Position numbers and translations under genes: made by a program. From Agrobacterium rubi TR3 = NBRC 13261 (GTDB lineage Bacteria; Pseudomonadota; Alphaproteobacteria; Rhizobiales; Rhizobiaceae), in the NCBI RefSeq assembly GCF_000739935.1, contig NZ_BBJU01000012.1, positions 1-64,000 on the forward strand: a DNA stretch of 64,000 nt. The letters are read 5' to 3'. The notes beneath the pieces are model-generated. The model saw only the letters and a program-made list of their open reading frames with translations, was not told the DNA's origin and made no database searches. Shown here piece after piece: positions 54,864 through 63,930 of this stretch. Each line of letters opens with the position of its first letter. The first letter of the stretch is position 1.

Positions 54864-55868
54864 ATGAACATGACGGTGATGCTGCTCGTGATCCTCGTCG
54901 CCATTTCGGCAGGAGCGATGGCCTATGTCTTCCTGTTCCCGCAGATCGAGGTCGAGAAGAAAACCGCAAACCGGGTCAGCCGCGTCAAATCGGCGGAAAC
55001 CGACCACACCAAGATCAAGGCCGCCCGCGACCGGGTGCAGGAGCTAAGCAAGCGGCGCAAATCCGTTCAGGACACGCTGAAGGATCTAGAAAAGAAGCAG
55101 AACGAAAAAAACAAGGATAGAAAAGACAAGAGCGTGCGTGCCAGGCTGGTGCAGGCCGGTCTTTCGATCACCGTCAGGAAATTCTATGTCTTGAGCGGCG
55201 CTCTTGGCGTCGTCGTCCTCTTGGTATCGCTTCTCTACGCGGCACCGTTCTTTCTCGCCATAGCTGGTGCCTTCGTCGGCGCACTCGGGCTACCGCGATG
55301 GATTTTGGGTTTTCTGGTCAAGCGCCGTCAAAACAAGTTTCTCGAGGAGTTCCCCAACGCGCTTGATGTCATGTATCGCTCCATCAAATCCGGTCTGCCG
55401 CTCAATGATTCCATCCGGCTGATCGCGTCGGACGGACAGGAGCCTGTAAAGACCGAGTTCCAGCGCGTGGTGGAAGCGCAGCAGGTGGGCATGACCATTC
55501 CCGAAGGCATCAACCGCATGATGCTGACCATGCCGCTGCCGGAAGTGAACTTCTTCGGCACCGTCATCACCATTCAGGCGCAGGCAGGCGGCAATCTTTC
55601 GGAAGCGCTCGCAAACCTTTCCAAGGTGCTGCGCGAACGTCGCAAGATGAAGGCCAAGGTTGCGGCTCTCTCGATGGAAGCGAAGGCGTCTGCCGTCATC
55701 ATCGGTGCGCTGCCCTTCATCGTCGCCACGCTCGTCTATCTGACGTCGCCGGATTACATCATGGTTCTGTTCACCGATCCGCGCGGGCATCTCATCTTGG
55801 GCGCCTCGGCGATCTGGATGTCCATCGGCATCGTCGTCATGCGCCAGATGATCAACTTCGATATTTGA
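54864..55868 (+). CDS. tadB: Tad pilus inner-membrane protein TadB
   Basis: 334 residues, the T2SS F-type domain: N-terminal TM, a charged coiled region (about 30-95), then GLPRWILGFLVKRRQNKFLEEFPNALDVMYRSIKSGLPL (family core, in part NKFLEEFPNALDVM) and two C-terminal helices. Core platform of the pilus. 42 nt after cpaF; tadC follows 12 nt later. ctpH. Confidence 0.95.
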   Translation: MNMTVMLLVILVAISAGAMAYVFLFPQIEVEKKTANRVSRVKSAETDHTKIKAARDRVQELSKRRKSVQDTLKDLEKKQNEKNKDRKDKSVRARLVQAGLSITVRKFYVLSGALGVVVLLVSLLYAAPFFLAIAGAFVGALGLPRWILGFLVKRRQNKFLEEFPNALDVMYRSIKSGLPLNDSIRLIASDGQEPVKTEFQRVVEAQQVGMTIPEGINRMMLTMPLPEVNFFGTVITIQAQAGGNLSEALANLSKVLRERRKMKAKVAALSMEAKASAVIIGALPFIVATLVYLTSPDYIMVLFTDPRGHLILGASAIWMSIGIVVMRQMINFDI

Positions 55869-55880
55869 GGCGGTAGCACC

Positions 55881-56867
55881 ATGTCCGAACAACTCGCATC
55901 AAGCCTCATCAACCCGCACCTCATCATCGCCATTCTGGTGTCTGTGGCAGTGTTTGCCACGTTTTATACGCTGGCCATTCCCTATTTCGAAAAGGGCGAC
56001 CTCAACAAACGCATGAAGGCGGTGTCCACCGAACGCGACCAGATCAGAAGCCGCGAACGTGAGCGCATGAGCGAAGTGGCAAAGGGTGAAAAAACATCTT
56101 TGCGGGCCAACAACAACAAATCGGCACGCAAGATCGTGGAGCGCTTCAACCTGCGCGAAGCGCTGGTGGATGCCAATACGGTCAACAAGCTGCGCGCCGC
56201 CGGCTATCGATCGCAAAACGCACTGAACACGTTTCTGGCCGCCCGCTTCATCCTTCCCTTCGTCTTTCTGCTGCTGGCCTTTCTGTGGGTCTTCGTCATG
56301 GGAAATCTGGCGACACGCCCCTTCGGCCTGCGCCTGATGGTGGTGTTGGGCTTTGGCTATCTCGGCTTTTATGCACCCAACATCTTTGTCTCCAACCAGA
56401 TGTCCAAGCGGCAGAAATCCATCAAGCGGGCATGGCCTGACGCGCTCGACCTGATGCTGATCTGTGTGGAATCAGGTGTGTCGATGGAAGCGGCGATGCG
56501 CCGTGTGGCCGAGGAAATGGCTGACCAGTCGCCTGAATTGGCCGAGGAAATGGTGCTGACGACGGCCGAACTCTCCTTCCTGCAAGATCGCCGTACCGCG
56601 CTTGAAAACCTCGGCATCCGCACACAGCTGGACGGCGTCAAAAGCGTGGTTCAGGCACTGATCCAGGCCGAGCGCTACGGCACGCCCTTGGCGCAGGCTT
56701 TGCGTGTTCTGGCTCAGGAGGGCCGTGACGAGCGGATGAACGAAGCCGAAAAGAAGGCCTCCGCCCTGCCCCCGAAACTCACCGTGCCGATGATCCTGTT
56801 CTTCTTGCCGGTGCTGGTCGCCGTCATCCTCGGCCCCGCAGGCATCCGGATTTCGGATACGTTTTGA
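55881..56867 (+). CDS. tadC: Tad pilus inner-membrane protein TadC
   Basis: 328 residues, T2SS F-type fold like TadB: KRAWPDALDLMLICVESGVSMEAAMRRVA (central part), N-terminal TM and several C-terminal helices. Interacts with TadB to form the platform. ctpI, last gene of the conserved set. A hairpin at 56889-56909 may terminate it. Confidence 0.95.
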   Translation: MSEQLASSLINPHLIIAILVSVAVFATFYTLAIPYFEKGDLNKRMKAVSTERDQIRSRERERMSEVAKGEKTSLRANNNKSARKIVERFNLREALVDANTVNKLRAAGYRSQNALNTFLAARFILPFVFLLLAFLWVFVMGNLATRPFGLRLMVVLGFGYLGFYAPNIFVSNQMSKRQKSIKRAWPDALDLMLICVESGVSMEAAMRRVAEEMADQSPELAEEMVLTTAELSFLQDRRTALENLGIRTQLDGVKSVVQALIQAERYGTPLAQALRVLAQEGRDERMNEAEKKASALPPKLTVPMILFFLPVLVAVILGPAGIRISDTF

Positions 56868-56888
56868 CGACGGCTGGCCGAGACAAAA

Positions 56889-56911
56889 AAGGCGACCATC
56901 AAGGCCGCCTT
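56889..56911. terminator. Bidirectional terminator-like hairpin between tadC and the TPR gene
   Basis: AAGGCGACC and GGCCGCCTT form a 9-bp stem with one mismatch, loop ATCAA; A-run on the left and TAATAT on the right allow use in both directions. Confidence 0.55.
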
Positions 56912-56938
56912 AATATAACATCCACTTGGGTCAACTCA

Positions 56939-57763
56939 TCAGTTCGCGGCTACCTTCTTGCCCTTGTCGGACAGTTGCGACCATGCGTTCTTTTGCGAGA
57001 GCATGCCGCGAAGATAGGTCAGGTTGGCCTGCGCCTGCTGAGCCGACAGTTCCTGCATGGCGATGCGTTCGGCCTCTTCGAATCGGCCCTGGAGGCCGAC
57101 GACGAGCGCGAGGTTCTGGCGGATGCGGCTGTCCGCTCCCGGCTGGGAAGCCGCCGAGCGCATATAGGTTTCGGCCGTGCGCGGATCGCTTTGCAGCACG
57201 TAGGACATGCCGAGATTGGAGAGAATGCTTGGGTCGTTGGGTTTCAGGTCCAGCGCCTGGCGATATTTTGCGCGGGCTTCGTTCGAACGGCCGAGCTGGT
57301 CCAGCACCGCGCCCTCGGCAGAGTAAAGCCGCCAGTCAGGACGGTCCGGCATCTGCGCGCGATTGATGGTGTTGAGCGCCTGTTCCAACTGACCGGCTGC
57401 GGCCTGCGCCTTGCCGTAGGAGGCCAGCACTTCGCGGTCTGTCGGATAGGCGATGGCCACCTGCTGCATGACGGCGAGCGCCTGTGTGTTCTTGCCGGTC
57501 ATCATCAGGAGGTTGGCGTAGTTGAGACCGGTGTTGCGATCCTTCGGATTGCGCTCATAGGCGTGCCCCATGGAAGCTTCGGACTGGCGCAGCTGTTCCA
57601 TGTTCATCTGGTCGTAGGACCGGGACACCTGCGGAATGGAGCCCGTCGACATGCGATCCGGCTTGGTTGTCGAGCAACCGGCCAGAGACAGGGCAAGCAC
57701 CGCTGCACAGGCACCGCGAAGCAGTGTCATCCGGCGTGCTGGAATGGTAGAGACAGCAATCAT
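56939..57763 (-). CDS. tadD: TadD-like tetratricopeptide lipoprotein
   Basis: 274 residues from ATG 57763 (MIAVSTIPARR). Lipobox LSLAGCSTT at about residues 21-29. The rest is tetratricopeptide repeats (NPKDRNTGLNYANLLMMTGKNTQALAVMQQ, in part) with Asn/Pro-Asn helical motifs. TadD in Aggregatibacter is part of the Tad machine. It is on the minus strand opposite the pilus genes, convergent with tadC. The name follows homology of type and position, not proven. Confidence 0.82.
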   Translation of the reverse strand: MIAVSTIPARRMTLLRGACAAVLALSLAGCSTTKPDRMSTGSIPQVSRSYDQMNMEQLRQSEASMGHAYERNPKDRNTGLNYANLLMMTGKNTQALAVMQQVAIAYPTDREVLASYGKAQAAAGQLEQALNTINRAQMPDRPDWRLYSAEGAVLDQLGRSNEARAKYRQALDLKPNDPSILSNLGMSYVLQSDPRTAETYMRSAASQPGADSRIRQNLALVVGLQGRFEEAERIAMQELSAQQAQANLTYLRGMLSQKNAWSQLSDKGKKVAAN

Positions 57764-57902
57764 GACATTGCCCCGGCTTTCGGTTTGATCGAAACGGCGC
57801 GTGCGGTGTATGTTCGACCGACGCAACCCTCGCTCCAGCAATAATCTGTTAACCCTAACAGAGTGTTAATTTGCCGATTCCATACCTTTACGAAAGCAGC
57901 CA

Positions 57903-59300
57903 ATGCCTCCCTATCAATTTATCGAACGCACCACGCCTTTCAGTTCCAAAGCGGGCAAGACGCTGCCGGTTTTTGCCGTGACCCCCGCCCATATCGAACA
58001 GGGTGCGATCGATCCGATTGCTCTGGATTGGGCGCAGAAAGCTGGCTTCAAGGCAGATGCGGGTGCACTTCTTCTCATTCCTTCCGCAGAAGGGGCACTT
58101 GGTGGCGCGCTTTTGGGTCTCGGCACCAACCCATCCGAACTGCCCTTCATCACCGGCAAGCTGGCACGGGAGCTGCCGGAAGGCGACTGGCACATCGAGA
58201 CGGCACCGCTGACGGTCAACCGACTGATGCTGGGCTTTGGCCTCGGTGCCTATCGCTTCGACAAATACCGCACCGTCAAAAGCAATGGTGCAAAGCTTCT
58301 GATCCCGCGCGATGCTGAGGATGCCGAGATCAAGCGCATTCTGGCGGGTGTCTATCTGGCGCGCGACCTCATCAACGTGCCTGCCAACGATATGGGACCG
58401 GACGAGCTGGAAATCGCCTTCCGCAGCCTTGCCGCCCATTACAAAGCACAGGTTTCCGTCGTGACCGGCGAGGACCTGCTGAAGGAAAACTTCCCGCTGG
58501 TCCATGCCGTCGGTCGTGCCAGCGAAAGCGCGCCGCGTCTTTTGGAAATGACATGGGGCAAGAAAGGCAATCCGCGCCTGACGCTGGTCGGCAAGGGCGT
58601 GTGCTTCGACACCGGCGGCCTCGACATCAAGCCGTCCTCTTCCATGGCCTTGATGAAGAAGGATATGGGTGGTGCGGCCAATGTGCTGGGTCTGGCGCTG
58701 ATGATCATGGATGCGCGCCTGCCCATCGAGCTGCGCGTCATCGTGCCTGCGGTGGAAAATTCCATTTCCGCCAACGCATTCCGTCCGGGCGATATCTACC
58801 AGAGCCGCAAGGGGCTGACGGTCCAGATCGACAACACCGACGCCGAGGGCCGCCTGGTTCTGGCCGACGCGCTGGCCTATGCGGATGAAGATGCCCCTGA
58901 CTTGATGATCGACATGGCGACGCTGACGGGTGCGGCTCGCGTGGCGCTCGGGCCCGACGTGCCTCCCTTCTTCACCGATGACGAGGATCTTGCCCACAGC
59001 ATTTCCGATGCCAGCATGGATGTGGACGACCCATTGTGGCGTCTGCCACTCTATATGGGCTACGACAAGGATATCCGCTCACGCGCAGCCGACATCACCA
59101 ACGCGCCTGCCGGTGGCATGGCCGGATCGATAACCGCGGCCCTCTTCCTCAAGCGTTTCGTGACGCAGACGAAGAAATGGGCGCATTTCGATATTTACGG
59201 GTGGTCGCTCAGCGAGCGTCCGCATTCGTCCATCGGTGGCGAAGCGCAGGCTATTCGTGCGCTGTTCCACTACATCTCGCGCACCTTCGCCAAGAAGTAA
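57903..59300 (+). CDS. M17-family leucyl aminopeptidase (PepB-like)
   Basis: 465 residues. The C-terminal catalytic core has KGVCFDTGGLDIKPS with metal ligands, MALMKKDMGGAA with Lys and Asp, and the M17 signature NTDAEGRLVLADALAYA with metal Asp and Glu. Divergent from the TadD gene. Cytosolic exopeptidase, two metal ions. The N domain is shorter than in E. coli PepA and resembles PepB. Confidence 0.92.
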   Translation: MPPYQFIERTTPFSSKAGKTLPVFAVTPAHIEQGAIDPIALDWAQKAGFKADAGALLLIPSAEGALGGALLGLGTNPSELPFITGKLARELPEGDWHIETAPLTVNRLMLGFGLGAYRFDKYRTVKSNGAKLLIPRDAEDAEIKRILAGVYLARDLINVPANDMGPDELEIAFRSLAAHYKAQVSVVTGEDLLKENFPLVHAVGRASESAPRLLEMTWGKKGNPRLTLVGKGVCFDTGGLDIKPSSSMALMKKDMGGAANVLGLALMIMDARLPIELRVIVPAVENSISANAFRPGDIYQSRKGLTVQIDNTDAEGRLVLADALAYADEDAPDLMIDMATLTGAARVALGPDVPPFFTDDEDLAHSISDASMDVDDPLWRLPLYMGYDKDIRSRAADITNAPAGGMAGSITAALFLKRFVTQTKKWAHFDIYGWSLSERPHSSIGGEAQAIRALFHYISRTFAKK

Positions 59301-59310
59301 GAAAAGAAGC

Positions 59311-59330
59311 GGGGGCGGAAAACCGCCCTC
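59311..59330. terminator. Bidirectional terminator between M17 peptidase and pncB
   Basis: GGGGCGG and CCGCCCT arms with AAAA loop lie between two convergent stop codons; on the minus strand it is followed by TTCTTTTC. Confidence 0.65.
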
Positions 59331-59333
59331 GCC

Positions 59334-60638
59334 TTACACGCGCACGACCTGTTCCTTGCGGTCTTCCTGACCGAAGAACTTCAGATAGCGCTGAACCTCG
59401 TCCGGCTCGCCTGTCGCCTTTTGCGGATTGTCGGAAAGCTTGACCGCCGGGCGGCCATTGGCATCGATAACCTTGCAGACGACCGAGATGGGCTTCAAGC
59501 TTTCGATGGTTTTGGGCGCGCAACCGGCGAAGTCGTTCGTCAGGTTCGTGCCCCAGCCAAAGCTCATGCGCACCCGCCCCTCGAAGTGCTTGTAGGTGTC
59601 GATGATGGCGTCGACATCCAGACCATCCGAAAAGATCAAAAGCTTCTTCTTCGGGTCGCGATCCATTTTTTGCCACCAGTCGATGATCTTCTCACCACCT
59701 TCGATGGGAGGCGCGCTGTCTGGCCGGAAGCCGGTCCAGTCTGCCACCCATTCCGGCGCGTTGCGCAGGAAGGCGGCGGTGCCGAAAGCATCCGGCAGAA
59801 CGATCAGCAGATTGCCGCCATAGAGCCGGTTCCAGTCCTTCATAACCTGATAGGGAGCAGCCGCCAATTCCTCGTTGTTCTGCGCCAAGGCAGCGACCAC
59901 CATCGGCAGTTCGTGCGCATTGGTTCCGACAGCTTCGAGATCGGAATCCATCGCCAGCAAAACGTTGCTGGTGCCGGTAAAGGCCGGGCCGATGCCTTCC
60001 TTCAGGGCTTCAACGCACCAGCGCTGCCACAAAAAGCTGTGACGGCGACGGGTGCCGAAATCGGAGATACGCAAGCCCGGCAGTTCGCGCAGGCGCTCCA
60101 CCTTTTCCCACATCTTGGCTTTGGCGCGGGCGTAGAGCACATCCAGCGTGAAGTAACCCATGGAGCGCATGGCACTGCGCGAGCGCAGCTCATTGATGAT
60201 GGCAAGCGCTGGAATTTCCCACAGCGTGGTGTCCATCCAGCGGCCGTGGAAATTCAGCTCATACTGCCCGTCACGCTTGAACAGCTCGTATTCCGGCAGT
60301 TGATAGCTATCCAGCCATGACAGGAATTCCGGCTCGAAAATCTGCGAGCGACCATAAAAGGTGTTACCCGCCAGCCAGATGCTTTCCTTTTTGGACAGCC
60401 GCAATGTGCGGGCGTGGTCCAGCTGTTCGCGCAGTTCCATCTCGTCGATTTCATCGGCCAGCTTGACGGATTTGGTGCGGTTGATCAGCGAAAACGTCGC
60501 GTTGACCTCTGGATAAAGTTTCCAGATCATCTGCAACATTAGAAGCTTGTAGAAATCCGTATCGATAAGACTGCGGATGATGGGGTCGAGCTTCCAGGTG
60601 TGGTTGTGCACACGGGTCGCGATATCTGTCTTCGTCAT
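59334..60638 (-). CDS. pncB: Nicotinate phosphoribosyltransferase
   Basis: 434 residues from ATG 60638 ([10 protein letters not shown]). Type II PRTase-like enzyme: the N-terminal [16 protein letters not shown], then [21 protein letters not shown] and the C-terminal [12 protein letters not shown] are all strongly conserved. Converts nicotinate, PRPP and ATP to nicotinate mononucleotide in NAD salvage. An upstream TTATC-N-GATAA dyad (60750) could be a control site. Confidence 0.95.
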   Translation of the reverse strand: MTKTDIATRVHNHTWKLDPIIRSLIDTDFYKLLMLQMIWKLYPEVNATFSLINRTKSVKLADEIDEMELREQLDHARTLRLSKKESIWLAGNTFYGRSQIFEPEFLSWLDSYQLPEYELFKRDGQYELNFHGRWMDTTLWEIPALAIINELRSRSAMRSMGYFTLDVLYARAKAKMWEKVERLRELPGLRISDFGTRRRHSFLWQRWCVEALKEGIGPAFTGTSNVLLAMDSDLEAVGTNAHELPMVVAALAQNNEELAAAPYQVMKDWNRLYGGNLLIVLPDAFGTAAFLRNAPEWVADWTGFRPDSAPPIEGGEKIIDWWQKMDRDPKKKLLIFSDGLDVDAIIDTYKHFEGRVRMSFGWGTNLTNDFAGCAPKTIESLKPISVVCKVIDANGRPAVKLSDNPQKATGEPDEVQRYLKFFGQEDRKEQVVRV

Positions 60639-60749
60639 TGCTGCTGCTATCCCCCGCACCGGGCTCCATCATGAAGAAGGGCCGGTATCGCCGCGCATTT
60701 CGAAAGGCGTAAAGCCCTCAGGAGGCTGATCCGCTCACGACACAAGACT

Positions 60750-60760
60750 TATCTGATAAA
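60750..60760 (-). promoter_or_regulatory. Small dyad TTATCTGATAA upstream of pncB
   Basis: A perfect 5-1-5 inverted repeat 112 nt before the pncB start. NAD-related genes in alphaproteobacteria are under a repressor (NadQ or NrtR-type); whether this is the site is a guess. Confidence 0.25.
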
Positions 60761-60809
60761 ACGGCGACAAGTCCAGACCGGTTTGGGCGATGGTGGTTCT
60801 GGCTGACGA

Positions 60810-61169
60810 TCAAAAATCCACCGCCGGCGGGTTGATGCCGGGATACCAGTCCTTCGAGGTGGGGACGCGTGTTCCCGTAGCGGTCACGCCCGCTGATCCG
60901 GTACAGCGGTAGCCCTGAACCGGGAGGCCGCGGCTGCCGAACACGTCGCGATAAGCGCCATCGGGATAGCTCGAGGTGACCGATGTGGAAGAACAGGTGT
61001 AGCGTTCTTTCTGCTGAAGCGTGCGGGGATCTTTGACGCCGGGAAGATTGGTATAGGCGTCCGGGGCTGGCTGATAGCCGTTTTTGTAAACGGTCTGGGC
61101 ATGCGCCGGGACGGCAAAGGAAAGCCCGGCGAAGATGAAAGCCGCGATGCCTGTTGCTGGTCTTGCCAT
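60810..61169 (-). CDS. Small secreted hypothetical protein, 119 aa
   Basis: Signal peptide MARPATGIAAFIFAGLSFAVPAHA, predicted cleavage after AHA. The mature part has two Cys (YTCSSTSV and QGYRCTGSAG), several Gly and Tyr and ends in PPAVDF. No known family. It starts at ATG 61169, 171 nt upstream of the pncB ATG on the same strand. Confidence 0.72.
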   Translation of the reverse strand: MARPATGIAAFIFAGLSFAVPAHAQTVYKNGYQPAPDAYTNLPGVKDPRTLQQKERYTCSSTSVTSSYPDGAYRDVFGSRGLPVQGYRCTGSAGVTATGTRVPTSKDWYPGINPPAVDF

Positions 61170-61259
61170 ATGCCTGTCCTGCCGTGAATGTTATCCCTGT
61201 GTATATAGAATGACGCGCGCCACAAAACAGCCGAACCGGTCAAACGTTTTCGTGAAACC

Positions 61260-62120
61260 TCACGGGCGGCGAAAGGCGGTCGGCATATCATAGAGCCAAC
61301 CGATGCGCTTGATCGCCTCATCAAGATTTTCGCGCGAGACCGTCATGGTGTGGCCGTTGGCGTGAAGCAGTGTTTCCGCATCCTCCATAATGCCGACATG
61401 CCCCTTCCAGAAGACGAGATCGCCACGGCGCAATTCTTCACGCGTGATCTCCTTGCCAATCGAACGCGCCTGCATATCCGTGTCCCGCAAAACGGATTTC
61501 CCCGTCATGGCCATGGAAAGCTGCACGAGACCGGAACAGTCGATACCGAAGCCCGTTCGTCCGCCCCAGAGATAGGGCGTGTCCAGAAAACGAAGTGCGA
61601 CGGAAACATAATCGGTTTCCCCGGTCTTTGTGATCTCCAGGCAGTGAGATGCGATGACGCCCTCGTCTTTGTCGGTCATCAGATAACGCGTTCCGCGCGT
61701 CTCGGCTTCACCGACGAACGTCAGGCAACTGCCCATCGACAGCGTTGCAACAGGCGGCTTTCGCAGTTCTGCCTCAGGATATAGAAAGGTGCGCGGCACG
61801 GTGATGCGATGGGTCGAAGCGACGATGTCGCCGATAGCGGTTTCGGGCAAATACCCCGCATAGCCATCCGCATCGGCTTGTACCCACGCCCAGCCATCGG
61901 CCCGGTCGAAAACGCGCAGCGTCTCACCTAACAGCAGTTCCGTGTCTAAGCCCGCGGCGGGGTCAGGTTTGGGGCGCAGACCGATGACGGGAACCGTGAC
62001 CTGCGCTGGCGTGCTGCCGACGAAACGCGCTGCCTCGACCTGGCCCTTCAGCCGCTCATCGGCAAGATCGGCCCTGAAGACGTTCAGGCGGCGGTCTAGG
62101 TTGGTGTCTGCAAGCGTCAT
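61260..62120 (-). CDS. NlpC/P60-family cell-wall endopeptidase
   Basis: 286 residues from ATG 62120; an ATG five codons up is possible. N-terminal SH3-like domains (about 30-160), then NlpC/P60: nucleophile Cys195 (GIDCSGLVQLSMAMTG), His241 (GHVGIMED) and His253 (HANGHTMTV). No signal peptide is seen, as for many alphaproteobacterial members. Cuts within peptide stems of murein. Next to a MarR-type regulator on the same strand. Confidence 0.88.
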   Translation of the reverse strand: MTLADTNLDRRLNVFRADLADERLKGQVEAARFVGSTPAQVTVPVIGLRPKPDPAAGLDTELLLGETLRVFDRADGWAWVQADADGYAGYLPETAIGDIVASTHRITVPRTFLYPEAELRKPPVATLSMGSCLTFVGEAETRGTRYLMTDKDEGVIASHCLEITKTGETDYVSVALRFLDTPYLWGGRTGFGIDCSGLVQLSMAMTGKSVLRDTDMQARSIGKEITREELRRGDLVFWKGHVGIMEDAETLLHANGHTMTVSRENLDEAIKRIGWLYDMPTAFRRP

Positions 62121-62138
62121 CGTGTTTCGTCCCATACC

Positions 62139-62483
62139 CTAAGCTTTGCGCGCCTGATCGATAATCAAATCGCCGAATTTTTCCAGATAAAGCGCACCCG
62201 ATACGGTTCTTTTTATGACGACGTTGCGGCGGTCGCGAGGGTCGCGCTCTCGCTCCACGAGGCCCATGGCACCCATACTGTCCAGCGCCCGAGTGATGAC
62301 GGGTTTGGTGACGCCGAGTACCTGTGCCAAGCCTCGCACGGTGTGCGGTGGCGGCACGAGATAGATGTGAAGCAGGATGGCCATCTGCCGCGCGGTCAGA
62401 TCGGGCGCGTCCTCTTCAACTTGCGCCAGCACAACCCGGTGCCACAGGCTCAGCGCTTGCGATGGGGACAATTCGACAGGCAC
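62139..62483 (-). CDS. MarR-family winged-helix regulator
   Basis: 114 residues from a GTG (62483) with CGGAG upstream, chosen because related proteins start near here; earlier ATGs (62675, 62648) would put an unlikely Arg-rich tail in front. The wHTH has LTARQMAILLHIYLVPPPHTVRGLAQVLGVTKPVITRALDSMGAMGLVERERD-type order (in part: LGVTKPVITRALDSM). It precedes the NlpC/P60 gene by 18 nt, hence probably co-transcribed. Start is not certain. Confidence 0.75.
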   Translation of the reverse strand: MPVELSPSQALSLWHRVVLAQVEEDAPDLTARQMAILLHIYLVPPPHTVRGLAQVLGVTKPVITRALDSMGAMGLVERERDPRDRRNVVIKRTVSGALYLEKFGDLIIDQARKA

Positions 62484-62820
62484 GTCCGGCTCCGTTCGGT
62501 TGGTCTTCAGGCGGTCGGTTTTCCCGCATCTTCGCGCAAACCGGTGAATAAAAACAAAACTGCCGCCAACCCGACGGCATGTCGGTGATGACGGCAGTTG
62601 AAAGCTCTTTGAGAGCTTTGTGTCCCCTCTGGACTTGAAGACAACCATGCATGAAGCATGCCAGTTGAAATTCAAATCGAAACATCAGCAAATTCAGCCA
62701 TCGAAAAACGATAAAGCCCCGGCACGATGATGCCGGGGCTTAATTTTTAATCGCTTATAAGCAAATCGCTTCAATTTAAGCCGTTCGTCCATTGAAAGGA
62801 CAAGAGGCCAAAAATAGAGC
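62484..62820. other. 337-nt intergenic region with stacked hairpins
   Basis: Contains (i) nested inverted repeats, AACTGCCG (62558-62565) with CGGCAGTT (62592-62599) around CCGAC/GTCGG (62571-62585), (ii) AAAGCTC (62601-62607) / GAGAGCTTT (62611-62619), and (iii) the terminator described at 62714. No further ORF with a ribosome site is apparent on the plus strand. Confidence 0.6.
62714..62741 (-). terminator. Strong terminator of the DUF475/TerC gene
   Basis: AAGCCCCGGCA and TGCCGGGGCTT form an 11-bp stem; on the minus strand it is followed by TATCGTTTTT. The A/T flank on the other side could serve the opposite direction. Confidence 0.85.
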
Positions 62821-63927
62821 TTATGCGACGGGTCCGTGGCCGGATGCCGTTTCGCGGGCTCGTTCGCGCTTGTTGTAGCGGATCGACGACCACAGCGAGA
62901 TACCGATGAGGGTCGCGCCGCCTAGACCGGTGATGACTTCCGGAATGTGGACGAGGCTTTGGACATACATGATGACCGAGAGGATGAGGATGGCATAGAA
63001 GGCACCATGCTCGAGATAGCGGTATTCCGCCAGCGTTCCCTTTTCGACCAGCATGATGGTCATCGAGCGCACATACATGGCACCGATACCAAGACCGATG
63101 GCGATGATAAAGAGGTTGGAGGTCAGTGCGAAGGCACCGATGACGCCATCGAAGGAGAAGCTGGCATCCAGCACTTCGAGGTACAGGAACGCGCCGAAGC
63201 CGCCCTTTGCCGCACCTTCCAGCACCTGCTGGCTGCGGTCCAGAATGCCGCCGAGAACTTCGACCAGAAGGAAGGTCAGCAGACCCCAGATCGCAGAACT
63301 GAAGAAGACATTGGCTGCTTCCGGTCCCAGTGCTGGATTGTCGCTACCGGCGATGATGCGCGAAAAGACCAGCATGACGATGAGAACGAAGGCGATCTCG
63401 ATGCCCTTGATGGAGGAATAGGTCGCGATCTTCTCTTCGAACCAGCGTACCCAGTGAACCTCTTTTTCGTGGTCGAAAAAGAAGCTGAGACCCACCATCA
63501 TCAGGAAGGTGCCGCCAAAGGCTGCGATCGGCAGATGCGCGTCCTTCATGATCTGCGCATAGCGATCCGGCTCGGTCGCGGCCATAACCATGGCAGTCCA
63601 CGGACCGACATTGGCCGCGATGACGACGATGAGCAACGGGAAGACGATACGCATGCCGAACACGGCAATGAGAATGCCCCAGGTCAGAAAGCGATGCTGC
63701 CATTCCGGCGTCATGTCTTTCAGCTTGTTGGCGTTGACGATGGCGTTATCGAAGGACAACGATATCTCAAGCACGGCCAGAACAGCACAGATGAAGAAGA
63801 TCGTGGCCGTACCGCTGACGGTACCGGTCATCTGCCAGCCGAGATAGCCGCCAAGGATGAGGCCGACGACCGTGACGATAAAGGCCCATTTGAAATAGGT
63901 GAGTGTGGATTTTGTTGTCGGTGTCAT
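62821..63927 (-). CDS. DUF475/TerC-like integral membrane protein
   Basis: 368 residues from ATG 63927 (a GTG one codon upstream is possible). About nine membrane helices. The acidic motif LEISLSFDNAIVNA in the first third and its pair LEVLDASFSFDGVIGA in the second half are the TerC/DUF475 signature, in which Asp residues lie in the membrane. Related proteins take part in tellurite resistance or manganese export. The ORF is complete at both ends within the window. Confidence 0.87.
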   Translation of the reverse strand: MTPTTKSTLTYFKWAFIVTVVGLILGGYLGWQMTGTVSGTATIFFICAVLAVLEISLSFDNAIVNANKLKDMTPEWQHRFLTWGILIAVFGMRIVFPLLIVVIAANVGPWTAMVMAATEPDRYAQIMKDAHLPIAAFGGTFLMMVGLSFFFDHEKEVHWVRWFEEKIATYSSIKGIEIAFVLIVMLVFSRIIAGSDNPALGPEAANVFFSSAIWGLLTFLLVEVLGGILDRSQQVLEGAAKGGFGAFLYLEVLDASFSFDGVIGAFALTSNLFIIAIGLGIGAMYVRSMTIMLVEKGTLAEYRYLEHGAFYAILILSVIMYVQSLVHIPEVITGLGGATLIGISLWSSIRYNKRERARETASGHGPVA

Positions 63928-63930
63928 CAC

